Shown: in pieces, positions 23,701 through 33,700 of the stretch | Numbering within the stretch: the stretch's first letter is position 1 | Layout of the letters: the number at the start of each line of letters is the position of its first letter | NCBI RefSeq assembly: GCF_032118995.1 | Contig: NC_092665.1 | Location: forward strand, 13,434,512-13,498,511 | From: Asterias amurensis | Taxonomy: Eukaryota > Echinodermata > Asteroidea > Forcipulatida > Asteriidae | Reading direction: 5' to 3' | DNA length: 64,000 bases | Made by a program: the position numbers and the translations under genes | Notes under the pieces: model-generated | The model's input: the letters and a program-made list of their open reading frames with translations, nothing else | What the model was told of the DNA's origin: nothing | The model's database searches: none

Positions 23701-26364
23701 AAAGGAAGAAGAAATAATGGTAAGTGTCTTGCTTTTAAGTACACAAGTGTCAAGACCAGGACTCGAACCGACACTCTGCTGACCAGAAACATCAGAGCTT
23801 GAGTCTGGTGCGCCGGCCTGACCGCTCATGTACCATGCCAGGGTTAGGGATAAAATCAAAATTTTTGCCGTCTTCTTTCTCCTGAAGACAATCAGAGCAT
23901 ACTGATTGAAACGTTGAGTTGTCAACCACTGGTTCTTTTCAGAACCAACACTACTTAAAAGAGATATACCGGTAGACATGGTGCTACCGCAAACCTCACC
24001 TGAACTTCCTAAAACTTACACTGTTTAGCTTCTTTAGGGTACTTGATGTACGATACAGACTTGGTGACTAACGACCACACGGTGATTCTTAGGTTGAACT
24101 CTGCCGTAGTCAGTATGTGTCGTCCATCGGGACTCCATCGCACGGCAGTCAAACCCGCCGAGCCTTCGTCAATTTTACACGTCCATTCTGGCTGTTCCAA
24201 CGACCACACCTGAACGATGCCCCTCTTGAACATTCCGCACAGGATGAAGGCAGAGTCAGATGACCACTAGAGGGTGGAAGCATCAGAATAAAATAATAAA
24301 ACGACTACCTGCACATACGCATCTTTGATCTGTATCAGCTTGTTTGCACTTCAACCAGGACTCGGGTTTCAGAACAGTCTGCAAGATGATGATGAAAATA
24401 TTCTCACTGTTGCACTCATAAAGATTAATAGCTGCAATTGTATACTGTCACACATCCGTAAAAGTCAGAGTCAAATCAACAACATCTAAACAAGGGACCT
24501 TGGACAGGTTGTTTTCCTTTCACATGAGGTTCATTTTGTAAAATGATTTACTATCCTAAAATTTAACTAGGGTCCCTAGCTTAAAGGAACACGTTGCCTT
24601 GGATCGGACGAGTTGGTCAAAACAAAAGCGTTTGTAACCGTTTTTTATATAATGCATATGGTTGGAAAGATGTTTTAAAAGTAGAATACAATGATCCACA
24701 CAAGTTTGCCTCGAAATTGCGAGGTTTGCCTTTTACTGCGCGAACCAACACTGTCGGCCATTTATGGGAGTCAAAATTTTGACTCCCATAAATGGCCGAC
24801 CGTGTTAGTCGATGAGGTAAAAAGAAAACCGTGCAATTCCGAGGCATGTTTGTGTGGATCATTGTATTCTACTTTTACAAAATCTTTTTACCCATGTGCA
24901 TTTCATAACAAACGGTTACACACGCTTTACAAAGACCAACTCGACCGATCCAAGGCAACGTGTTCCTTTAATTTATCTTGTGTAAAGAGGGCTAAAAAAA
25001 AACAACAACATTAAGATGACTTGACTCTGATTAAGATTGAAAAGTTACCTCCATCTGCTGGATAGTGTCCAGGCATGTGTACAACTGCAAGATTTGAAGG
25101 GAATGGACATCTCGTACAATCAGCCGATACTGTAGAGTATTTGCCTGTTAGGATGATTAAGTAATAAACAACTATGAATGGTATCTTGAAAAGTCTGTGA
25201 TTACGGCCCAACTCTATAGAGCGGCTCAAGCAGAGAATTACGCGTAAGACACCTTTCTGCTTAGCAAAAATTTAAAGCAATATACTAGTCACAAATTGTA
25301 TATATGTGACAATGGTACTTTGGCTGGTAACCTTATTCTGGTGATGTGTTTTGTTTGTGTTGAGCTAATTTTTGTGCTTTTAAAAGCAGCTCCATGAAAT
25401 TGGGCCCTGGAAACCAGTCAACTTTCCCCTCGGCAAAGTCGCCCACTAAAAAGTCGCCCCCTCACAAATCGACAACCGACAGACTCACCACCAAGACAAA
25501 AGCTCCTACTTTTCTCGCTGGGGTGATTGATAGGATAAGGAATCAAGATGGTTACATGTATTTACTTTATTAACTTGTTTTCAAATTGAAGTAGGCTTAT
25601 ATTATAATTGTATAGACCCAGTGACTGGGGAGCTAGATTCCTTTTTACGAAATTTTGACATTGACCGATAATGTCAAAATTTCGAAAAAAAGGAATTTAG
25701 TACCCCAGTCACTTGGTCTAATAATTGTATAAAATTCCATAAAATCTTGTAGGCCTACTTTACCTAGTACTTTACTTTTAAAATAGTTGTCTGTAAAATG
25801 TTTGTCTTCGATTTCAAGCCCTTCTTAAAACGAAAATACTTTACTTTATTTTTATTGGAGTAAAGAAAAAAGGATTGATATTTACTTATTTGAAATAATT
25901 TAAAATAGGTGATTAAATTAATAATTAACAAATTTTTTAAACTTTTAAAATAGGTGTTTAACTTTAATAATTAACAATTATTTTTAACTTTCATAATTAT
26001 AATTGTACTTTATTTTATTATTTTGTTTGTAAATATTTGCTTGATTTTTGTTTGTTAAATTAAATTGCCTAAAATTTCAAGTCGCATAATTTTCCGCACG
26101 TCGCCACTAATTTATCTGCCCTTTAATTAATTAACTTCAATGACGAAGGCGCTTCGAAAAGGGTCGTGTCCTCTATGGTCGTATAAAACTACTAACAAGC
26201 TCAGGTTGTGCACAACTGAATGGTTGGGGCGAAATCATATGTATTGTATTGTATGTTTACAAAATTTGCAATTAAAAATACAACGTGATGCTTACCATGT
26301 ACAGTCCATTTGGAGAGAATTTGCAGAGGTGACTACTCTGTTTGAAAGGTTCCGAAAAATTCAT
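17728..26364 (-). CDS. WRAP73: WRAP73 (WDR8), WD-repeat centrosomal/spindle protein
   Basis: In vertebrates WRAP73 works with SSX2IP at centriolar satellites and spindle poles, in spindle length control and ciliogenesis. Exons, 5' to 3' on the minus strand: 26364-26296, 25144-25049, 24266-24020, 23375-23272, 22625-22539, 22106-21972, 21815-21738, 19916-19793, 19121-19038, 18367-18260, 17822-17728, giving 408 residues. Diagnostic stretches are [114 protein letters not shown] and [15 protein letters not shown]. The human protein is about 460 residues; here the insert between the VVEHPHP and [12 protein letters not shown] blocks is short. The acceptor of exon 19916-19793 is uncertain: 19921 gives a better CAG site but breaks frame unless a small exon is missing between 19921 and 21738. 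Confidence 0.93.
18452..18645. mobile_element. Family B inverted-repeat element
   Basis: ATCCATTTTCATAAAGCTGC at the left and GCAGCTCTATGAAATTGGGC at the right, with the core CCATGTCACAAGTACAATTT. Confidence 0.75.
18657..18850 (+). repeat. tRNA-derived SINE, degraded
   Basis: Head GTGGTTAAGAGCATCAGACT resembles a tRNA A box and anticodon arm. The tail GGGACGTTAAGCCGTAGGTC is shared in outline with the element at 42488-42660. Confidence 0.45.
19397..19764. mobile_element. Inverted-repeat element related to family A
   Basis: AAAGCCATTATACACTTTCG at the left and GAAAGGGTCCAATGGCTTTA at the right are terminal inverted repeats. The inner ACTTTGTGTATCACAACTTA block resembles family A interiors. 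It abuts exon 19916-19793 of WRAP73. Confidence 0.7.
20980..21222. mobile_element. Family B inverted-repeat element, near-complete
   Basis: GGGCCCAATTTCATAGAGCT to AGCTCTATGAAATTGGGCCC is a perfect terminal inverted repeat. The inner arms CATGAAATTTCTTCCTTGAT and AAGAAATATATTTCATGCTA also pair. Confidence 0.85.
21470..21660 (+). pseudogene. Decayed reverse-transcriptase C-terminus (CR1/L2-like LINE)
   Basis: Across two frames the strand reads [16 protein letters not shown] and then [20 protein letters not shown], the familiar YGxRAFxxAAPxLWNxLP...F+S.LK end of CR1/L2-type ORF2. One frameshift separates the halves. The following GCTATAGCGCTTTGAAA is typical of such 3' tails. Confidence 0.65.
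22725..23225 (-). repeat. tRNA-derived interspersed element interrupted by a family E MITE
   Basis: Left part (TTCTTATAGCGCATTTCACA, CAGCTCCCTGGGGAGTA, reversed B box GATTCAAATCC) and right part (CACCTGAACTTGAATTTGAC, CATGACACCC) match the uninterrupted element at 34395-34735. The two parts are split by 22995-23175. Confidence 0.65.
22995..23175. mobile_element. Family E palindromic element
   Basis: AGTCCTGGTCACACAGGCTC at the left and GGGGCCTGTGTGACTTGGCT at the right; inner ATGCACGCCCTCCATTGGTT. Nested in the SINE at 22725-23225. Confidence 0.75.
23735..23840 (-). repeat. tRNA-derived SINE fragment (minus strand)
   Basis: Reversed B-box-like ACTCGAACC preceded by CAAGACCAGG, followed by CAGAAACATCAGAGCTTGAG and an A-box-like part reading CGGTCAGGCC on the minus strand. 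Confidence 0.45.
24581..24971. mobile_element. Family C palindromic element
   Basis: TTAAAGGAACACGTTGCCTT to AAGGCAACGTGTTCCTTTAA. At the centre, GGCCATTTATGGGAGTCAAA meets its complement with almost no loop. The whole element folds on itself. Confidence 0.9.
25206..25409. mobile_element. Family B inverted-repeat element, degraded
   Basis: The right end CAGCTCCATGAAATTGGGCC is clear; the left end (GGCCCAACTCTATAGAGCGG) is eroded. Confidence 0.6.
25622..25724. repeat. Near-perfect 100-bp palindrome
   Basis: AGTGACTGGGGAGCTAGATT pairs with AATTTAGTACCCCAGTCACT, and CGAAATTTTGACATT pairs with AATGTCAAAATTTCG, around a loop GACCGAT. In the first intron of WRAP73. Confidence 0.75.
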
Positions 26365-26592
26365 GATATTTTATACACTGAAATACACGAGCAAAAAAGA
26401 AAAAAACTTCTTAGAAAGTGGTAAAATTGGCATTTCAAGTCTCATAAAACCGCAGTAGTCTCGCGCACAGCGCCGCCGGATGTTCCGCCATCTTTAAACT
26501 TGGCGCTTCGCTATGAATGCTGGGATACATTTTGGATCAATGGCGGCGCCCATGACAATTTTTTAAGCTGGTGTGTTTTTTTTTATCGTTGA
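26365..26592. promoter_or_regulatory. Bidirectional promoter of WRAP73 and MRPL51
   Basis: Only 228 bases separate the two opposed start codons. The GC content is locally high. Two YY1-like sites lie in opposite orientation: CCGCCATCTTT at about 26485-26495 and CAATGGCGGC at about 26538-26547. A TTGGCGCTTCG E2F-like site is at about 26500-26510. There is no clear TATA box. Compact divergent promoters of this kind are common for housekeeping genes; the factor assignments are inferred from motif likeness only. Confidence 0.6.
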
Positions 26593-27703
26593 ATGATGTC
26601 GCTCTTAACAAGGACTGCGACGGTTTTGATGAAACCAGCTGTGTGTTCGATTGAACTTTGTCGTCATCTTTCAAAAGGTAACGATGTGCTCTTGGCCTTA
26701 TCAATTATTCCTCCTTCAAACATTTTTTATTTGTCTTTATTTCTTCTCTGTCTATGTCTCAGTGTCTGTGCATTGCAATTGCATGCTGTGTGCGTACGTA
26801 CGTCGTCGTGAGTGTGCTATCTGTTAGTGTTAGAGTTATTATGACTGAGCTATTATTATAGCCTATACTGCTATACATGATATGTACATTAATTAAGTTT
26901 CGTAATTTTGTTTGACCTCTTTTTGTTTTTTTGGTGGCGGGCTAACTGCAGTACTTGGGTCGGGGGGGGGGGGGGTAGCCCCACGTGTGTGGCCAAGGAT
27001 AGCTGAATCCTCAGCTATCCTTATACCTTGGCCCACAAGTGGGGATGGGGGGGGGGGGGGGTTAAGGAGTGAAGTTCACAATTATTTATCAGGAATTATG
27101 TTTAATTGTGAAAAACTAGCATGGTTACAAAAACTTCATCTCATGTCTTCAGAATCTTCACTGAAGACTTCAGAAATATCCATAGTGATTGTCATTAGTA
27201 TTCATCAATGGTTGGGTAGGGTGAATAGGATAATGAATATTGAAATTTATTAAATGTATGATATATTTGCAATTAAATTTATGTTTATTGAACTTTTTGA
27301 TTGACTTTTAGGAGCAGTTGCTCTCGTTAATAAAAAGACGAGACCCTCGACCGAGTCATTAATCAAATGGAACATGCTCCCAGACCCCAAGACTCCAAGA
27401 AAGGACCGCTGGAGCGAGAAGAGAGCCCTCTTTGGTGAGAATGACTACAAGGACATCCTCGGAGACGGTTCCTACTCCCTCAAGTTCAACGTGAAGACTG
27501 GCCCTAAGTGGATGCACGGTTGGCGAGGCAACGAGCTACAGACGTTGATTCGCAAGAAGAAAGTTGCCGGTCCCGATATGGGTCCCACCAAGTTCTACAA
27601 CATGCTGAAGAGAATCAGTTACTTGCACAAGAGATTCAACAGGAACAAGGGACGATGGCAGTACAGGGACAAATATGAACCCAATTACAGAGAGAGAATG
27701 TGA
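26593..27703 (+). CDS. MRPL51: Mitochondrial large ribosomal subunit protein mL51 (MRPL51)
   Basis: Component of the mitochondrial 39S ribosomal subunit. Two exons, 26593-26677 and 27312-27703, phase 1 junction, 158 residues. The first exon encodes a basic, Ser/Thr-rich presequence with no acidic residue until late (MMSLLTRTATVLMKPAVCS), typical of mitochondrial targeting. Exon 2 has the family core: DRWSEKRALFGENDY, GPKWMHGWRGNELQTLIRKK, MLKRISYLHKRFNRNKGR. The human protein ends at about the NRHGKFR position, whereas this one runs on for WQYRDKYEPNYRERM, and that extra tail sequence is repeated in the 3' region. Two ATGs in a row (26593 and 26596) leave a one-residue ambiguity in the start. 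Confidence 0.92.
26955..27062. repeat. Palindrome flanked by two G-runs
   Basis: CCAAGGATAGCTGAATCC faces CAGCTATCCTTATACCTTGG, with CCCCACGTGTGTGG against CCACAAGTGGGG outside. Both sides are bordered by runs of more than ten G. Lies in the MRPL51 intron. Confidence 0.7.
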
Positions 27704-28010
27704 TGAAAACGCTAATGTGAACCCAATTAAAAATGTGAGCCCAACTACAGAGAGAGAAGGTGATGCAAACACCAAAATGAACGACTACAAATGTGAGCCC
27801 AACTACCTACAGAGAGGAGGTGATGCGAACACCAATTTATGAACCCAATTACAAATATGAACCCATTTACAGAGACAGGATGTTTGCAATATATACCAAT
27901 AAATGAATCCTATTACAAATGCGAGCCCAATTACAGAGAGAAGATGTGATGAAAAAAATCAATGAATCATACCCAATTACAAATATGAACCTGTTTACAG
28001 AGAGGTGATG
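27671..28010 (+). repeat. Tandem degenerate repeat spanning the MRPL51 stop codon and 3' UTR
   Basis: Six related units begin near 27671, 27731, 27789, 27853, 27917 and 27981, a spacing of 58-64 bases. Each starts AAATRYGARCC and continues into a TTACAGAGAGA-like block, followed by RTGATGMAAACRCC. The first unit is coding (KYEPNYRERM plus stop); the rest lie downstream of the stop. AATAAA signals occur at 27898-27903, inside the array, and at 28055-28060, just after it. Confidence 0.8.
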
Positions 28011-28972
28011 CAAACACCAACTAAAACCCAGTTTTGAGTTCCAAAATTCTTCAGAATAAAAACTCTGTTATCAGAATGATGCCTGACCAGAATGATGCTA
28101 CGTAGGAACACAAGAAGAACAGCCCAGGAAACTTTTAGAATGCTTTTGGCTTTAAAATGGGACAATCAGCAGACTCCACATCTTGTGAAAAAAAGAAAAG
28201 AAAAAAAAAAGAGAAAGTGACTACCGGTAACACATTCAATCAAACTCTTCCTTATGACCAGTTGAATGATCAAGCTTCGTTTTATCAATTTTTATTGAAA
28301 ACAATCAGGATTTATGTTATTTACATAATGAAAAACATTAACAACACATTCATGGAATCATCTACAGAGGGACAAGTTTAACGGTGAGATTTTATGGAGA
28401 GCAGCATCAAATTGTCATGTCGGTGCAAAAATCTTGAATGTTCTAAGATAGCACTTTCTATCAAATCAGGCATTGAAATCAAGGATGCCTGATAATTGAA
28501 CTTAATCACCATAGCTCGCAGGCCAGAGGAAACCTGTAAACACGGGTGCTTGCTTCATGTGCATGTATGTGAACCAGAAACAACAAGGGTTACCAGTTTC
28601 TGTTACGCACACAGATACAACATTTTTGCATGAAGCAAGAGATAGGTTTTTGCGAAATGGAGATTCCAATGTTTTTGAACTGTAAATCATCGATGCATCG
28701 ACCAACTTTTGGGGGGTTTGGGCACTTTTTGTTTGAAATCAATTACCAGGTAATAACGTCATGTTTTTCTCTCATTCTAAAATACAGGCCTGACATTTTC
28801 GAACTTGTAAAATGGGCTAAAAAGTTTCACTGGCCCATACCAGTGATAATAGCGTCATCTACCAACATTTGCATCTGTCAATCAGGGTGATTTTCTAAAC
28901 AAATCACAGAGATATTTAGAACTAAATTCAATATCTTTTTTTTTTCACAATAAGGTAGTTTTTCAAACTGTG

Positions 28973-29359
28973 TTAAAGGCAGTGGACACTATTGGTAATA
29001 ACTCAAAATAATTATTAGCATAAAACCTTTCTTGGTGACAAGTAATGGGGAGAGGTTGGTGGTATAAAACATTGTGAGAAACGGCTCCCTCTGAAGTGCC
29101 ATAGTTTTGGAGAAAGAAGTAATTTTTCATGAATTTGATTTCGAGACCTCAAGTTTAGAACTTGAGGTCTCGAAATCAACCATCTAAACGCACACAACTT
29201 TGAGTGACAAGGGTGTTTTTTTCTTTCATTATTATCTCGCAACTTTGATGACCGATTGAGCTCAAATTTTCACAGGTTTGTTATTTTATGCCTATGTTGA
29301 GATACACCAACTGTGAAGGCTAGTCTTTGACAATTACCAATAGTGTCCACTGCCTTTAA
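28973..29359. mobile_element. Family A MITE
   Basis: TTAAAGGCAGTGGACACTAT to ATAGTGTCCACTGCCTTTAA, with the central hairpin GAGACCTCAAGTTTAGAACT meeting its complement. TTAA at both ends. Confidence 0.9.
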
Positions 29360-29721
29360 TCAGCACATGGAAAGATCGGCTTATTTTCGGGGAGCCTACT
29401 GCATAATCGGGAGTTTGCAGCTTTAGTGTTGATCAAGTAAAGTCCAGCACTCTTGTGTTTTCAACTGTGAAGTGGAGAGAACATTTTGATTTTTTGAAAG
29501 ATAGAATAAGTTCCCTTTAACTTGGCTTTGCCTCATTGAATGGAACATTACGTATTTCAACTCGTAAATACTCTCACCATTGCACTCATTCATTATTTGT
29601 AAAATATTTTGCCCTCTAAGCCCAACGAGATCAATCTTCTCATGGTGCTTGTTCAAATAAAAACAGTTTTGTATGTTATAACTGTTGTGTACATAGTTTC
29701 TTCTTATTTTGATTCTGGTCT

Positions 29722-30104
29722 TGTTAAAGATGCTATGTCAGATTTTTGGCCGATTTGACCCCAAATTTTTGATTTAAAATTAAATAGGTATTTTGATGGG
29801 GGTCGAGAAAGTTTCAAGCTTTCATTTGAGCCATTGCTCGAAAAAGTCCGTCAATTTATTAGTAGCAGTGACATAAAGTGCTCAAAATTAGTTTTTGTCG
29901 GGATCCCGACAATTATATCACGTGACCAATTCTTATGTGTTTTATAAGAAACATTTTAAATTTTGGTCATGGTTCCTGACCATTAAAAGTAAAACTTTAA
30001 CTTTTTTCGTTAGAGCGGGTGATCCTCTTTGAAATACCATTCACTCAAAAAAAATCTATTTTTTAATGTTTGGGGCCAAAAATCTGACATAGCATCTTTA
30101 AAGA
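29722..30104. mobile_element. Inverted-repeat element with TTAAAGATGCTATGTC ends
   Basis: TTAAAGATGCTATGTCAGAT and ATCTGACATAGCATCTTTAA are perfect terminal inverted repeats with TTAA at both edges. No open reading frame inside. Confidence 0.8.
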
Positions 30105-30330
30105 AACTGTACACTGTCTTCTCACTTGGTGTATCTCAATGCATAAGATAACAAACCTGTGAAAATTTGAGCTCAATTGGTGGTCGAAGTTGCGAGATAA
30201 CTGTGAAAGAAAAAACACCCTTGTCACACGAGTGTGCTTTCAGATGCTTGATTCCGAGACCTCAAATTCTAATTCTGAGGTCGCAAAAATCAAATTAGTG
30301 GCAAATTACTTCTTTCTCGAAAACTACAAC
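30098..30330. mobile_element. Truncated family A MITE
   Basis: Begins TTTAAAGAAACTGTACACTG directly at the end of the preceding element and runs to just past the central hairpin (GAGACCTCAAATTC). The distal half is missing. Confidence 0.65.
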
Positions 30331-30752
30331 AATCAACAGCGTGAGGCAAACTGGTATTCAAAGAACTTCTTGATCCAACCACAAATAATTTGTTCGGGTT
30401 ATTAGATAAAAAAGTTAGAGGTTTGCAGAAAAGTGATAAATAAAAAGTTCCCTTAGAGAGTAGATACCAAGAAATCGAATACCTGCATTATTTTTGTTTA
30501 TTTTTTTAAACGCAAGTGAAGCAAAGTTTTGAGCTGAAGTTTTCACAGACTTGTTTGTAGTGCAGACCCTCCAAAGAAGAGAGCATCCCAAAAGTTGGGC
30601 ATGTTCTAAGAGCAAGGAAACATTCTAAACCAACAGCAGCCTGACATGGTGGTGGTAGTTTTATTTATAAAATGGGACCTTAGAGGAATAGCAGCAGGCT
30701 ACATTGTCGTTGGTGAATGGTCTCTGATCGGATCTAATGTTGACAACTCATC

Positions 30753-33700
30753 TCAGCTGGGATCTATATGATGTGCTGTTGAAAAAACAAACAAAATAAA
30801 GGTAAACATTTTGATCAAACACTGAAAAACGTCGAGAGAAGAAAGTTTAAATTGTAGGTTCATATTTACACTTTAAAATCTTACATTTTTTGGGTATTCG
30901 GAGTGGCTCGCTGTCGGCTATTGTGCATTCATGAGGTTCACCACGGAAGGTATAGTTAACCCTGAGATTCTTGTCTTCTCCAACGCAGGGATCGTAGAAC
31001 CCTGGAAGACCGGTCTGTAAGAAAGTAAAAAACATGTCGACAACATTGGTATTTGGGTGACCCAATATATCTAGCTATTTCTTTATTTTTTACACATCCA
31101 ACAGCTTGTGGCAGCTTGTAGCCCAGCAGTCTAATCTAGGTCACTGGACCCAATTTCTGGGCCCAATTTCATGGCTCTGCTATCGTAAGCACAGAATCAG
31201 CGCTTACGGGAGCAGGGAATTCTGTGCTTATGCAAACGTATTTCACAGGTTAGCGGCGAATTTGGGCTTCTGCGCGTGCGTACTTCACATTACTAGGCAT
31301 TCTACGCTTACAAGGCTAGTGCAAAAATTCTGTGCACTTGCACAGACGGGGAATTGCGATAGTTAGCGCAGAATTCGGCGATAAGCAGAGCCATAAAAGT
31401 AGAGTGTGGGTTCAAATCCTGGTCATGACACTTGAGCCAACTTAACCATACTTGCTTTGAGAAAAGTTGGGAAGATAGTGCATTCTGTTCTAGCAGCCAG
31501 GCTCCTAGTGGATGATACCCATGCCTACATCCTTTCGAACTGTAAAGCCCGGTTCATACTTCCTGCGAAGGCGAATGCTTTGCATTCGCCTTCGCAGGAA
31601 GTATGAACCGGGCTTAAAGAGGGTTACCCTGTTTCAGCCCCAGGGTAGGTGGCAACGTGCTCCTGGTGAAAGTTGATTTTGGTTGACTGCACAAATTAGT
31701 TTAAGCATAGCCCTCAATCCGTGTCATTGTTATGTGCAAATAACGGGATGAATAGGAAACAAGAAATGTTGGGTTTTAGATGTTGGAGGTAAACCACAAT
31801 GGGGGGAAAACCCCCATCTAGGGATTGAAAACCAAATTCATTATGCAAAGCTCCAGTCTGAGGTTAGATTAGAACCGGGGTCCACAGAGGTAAAAGGCAG
31901 GGAAAGAAACCACTGCAAGAAACTGGGAAAGAAACTACTGACAGAAACCCCATTCTATTACCTTGGAAGCATCCGTAAGTATAAGTTTTGAATCTTTGAC
32001 TTGACACTGTAGAGGTATCGTTACATCGATCACTCCATCCATCAAGTCGTCAAGACTCCCGCATCCTCCGTTACTCGCCGACTCCTCGCTGACAACCAGC
32101 TTCCCGTACCATGCCTTGGTGATGACGAGACCTTCCCGGGCTTGCTCCGAAGCGATGATGCGTTCAACCATCTCTTCCATTAGATAGACCTGCGTGTGAG
32201 TTAAGACACAGATATAAGTATCATCAATCAGCAGTGAGTTGATCAACCATTTCAAGGCACTGGACACCTTTGGTAAATTGCCAAAGACCAGGGCCCAATT
32301 TCATAGAGCTGCTTAAGCAAAAAAATCCTTGCTTAGTAAAATCAGATTACAGGCCAATACTCCACTCAATTGTTATGCTAAGTAAACAACAGCTAAATAC
32401 CAATCAAAAGCAATGTATATGGAATGAAATTTCGGCCAGTAACATGTGTAAAATAAGCCAGCTATTTTCGTGCTCAAGCAAATTTGTTGCTTAAGCAGCT
32501 CTATGAAATTGGCCCCAGTCTTCTCATTTAGTGTATCTCAACATTTATATGTTATGTATAACAGTTATTTTGAGTAATTACCAATAGTGTCCAGTGCCTT
32601 TAATGCCATTCAATGGGAGACTTTTCGGAACTCTAGTTGGTAGCAGACTTACTAGGTAAATCTATTATTCACGGTAATGCGAGCATGCTCAGAACACTGT
32701 AAACAATGGAAATTTATCGGGTAAGTTTGTTGCTGCCTAGTGTTCAAAGGTCTCCCATTGCACGGTTGTAAATGGTGGCACGACGCACAGAACTATCTCT
32801 GTATGCATTTTTTAGGCGGACATGTTTGATCTTTGTCTTCCGTAGGAGGGCTGACTGTGAACTGTGTAGATGCATTCATAACATGATATCACATTGCAGA
32901 CTGGCACAGTTTGTCATTAAAAACTAAAATGTGGATGATTTTGAACGGTCTGACAGTAGGAGGGTTGAACGTGTACTGTGTAGATGTATTCATAACATGG
33001 TATAACATTGCAGACTGGCACAGTTTGTCATTAAAAACTAAAATGTGGATGATTTTGAACGCTCTGACAGTAGGAGGGTTGAATGTGTACTGTGTAGATG
33101 TATTCACCACATGATATCAAATTTCAAAAACCAATCAGTCTCAAGTCGTATACTGACCTCAGCTTGCGCTTCCTTCTTCTTCTGCTCCATTTGCTCTTGC
33201 TTGGCATTGCGTTCTTTTACAATTTCACTGGAGAAGAGATATAGAGTTTTGAGCCACTCATTAAACAGTGCATTATTAGGCATTATCAAAAAGCTCAGCT
33301 CAAGAATATCCGAGTTAGACCACAAAAACTCAGTAAGTATACATCCTTTTCAGTGAGGGGATGCATTATATTTAAATACTTGGTGTATACTTAATGTAAT
33401 GGATAAGCAGTTACTGACTGGGGCATTCAGCAGCACTAATGGTTTGTGCATGATCCAATTAAGTCGACCGTTTGGAAAAGGAATTACATGGAGATAACAG
33501 GTGTGAGTTGCAGAACGAAAAGGTGCGTCTTTTTAGTCTCTTTCTGTAATGGGGCATTCCCATAATGGGGAATAAGAAGCTATTAAATTAGCTCCTCACG
33601 CAATTTGAGAACTTGCTAAGGTTTCAAACTATTGCATACTAGTTTCAAACTTGCACCGGCCAGATATGCAAGCTACCAATATACGATGTGACCTGTGACA

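Larger units (their letters stand above)
28061..30752. other. Convergent intergenic region between MRPL51 and DNAJC11
   Basis: No gene is supported. The region contains a family A MITE (28973-29359), an inverted-repeat element with ends like TTAAAGATGCTATGTCAG (29722-30104), and a half family A element directly abutting it (about 30098-30330). A TTTATTTATA stretch at about 30660 could be the DNAJC11 poly(A) signal read on the minus strand. Confidence 0.5.

Noticed and set aside
24691..25014. Open frame of about 107 codons, with relatives near 47.2-47.5, 50.9-51.1 and 61.1-61.4 kb
   Set aside because: These are both strands of the family C palindrome. The recurrence comes from the repeat, not from a protein family.
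27536..27775. Minus-strand open frame over MRPL51
   Set aside because: Antisense shadow of a conserved coding exon.
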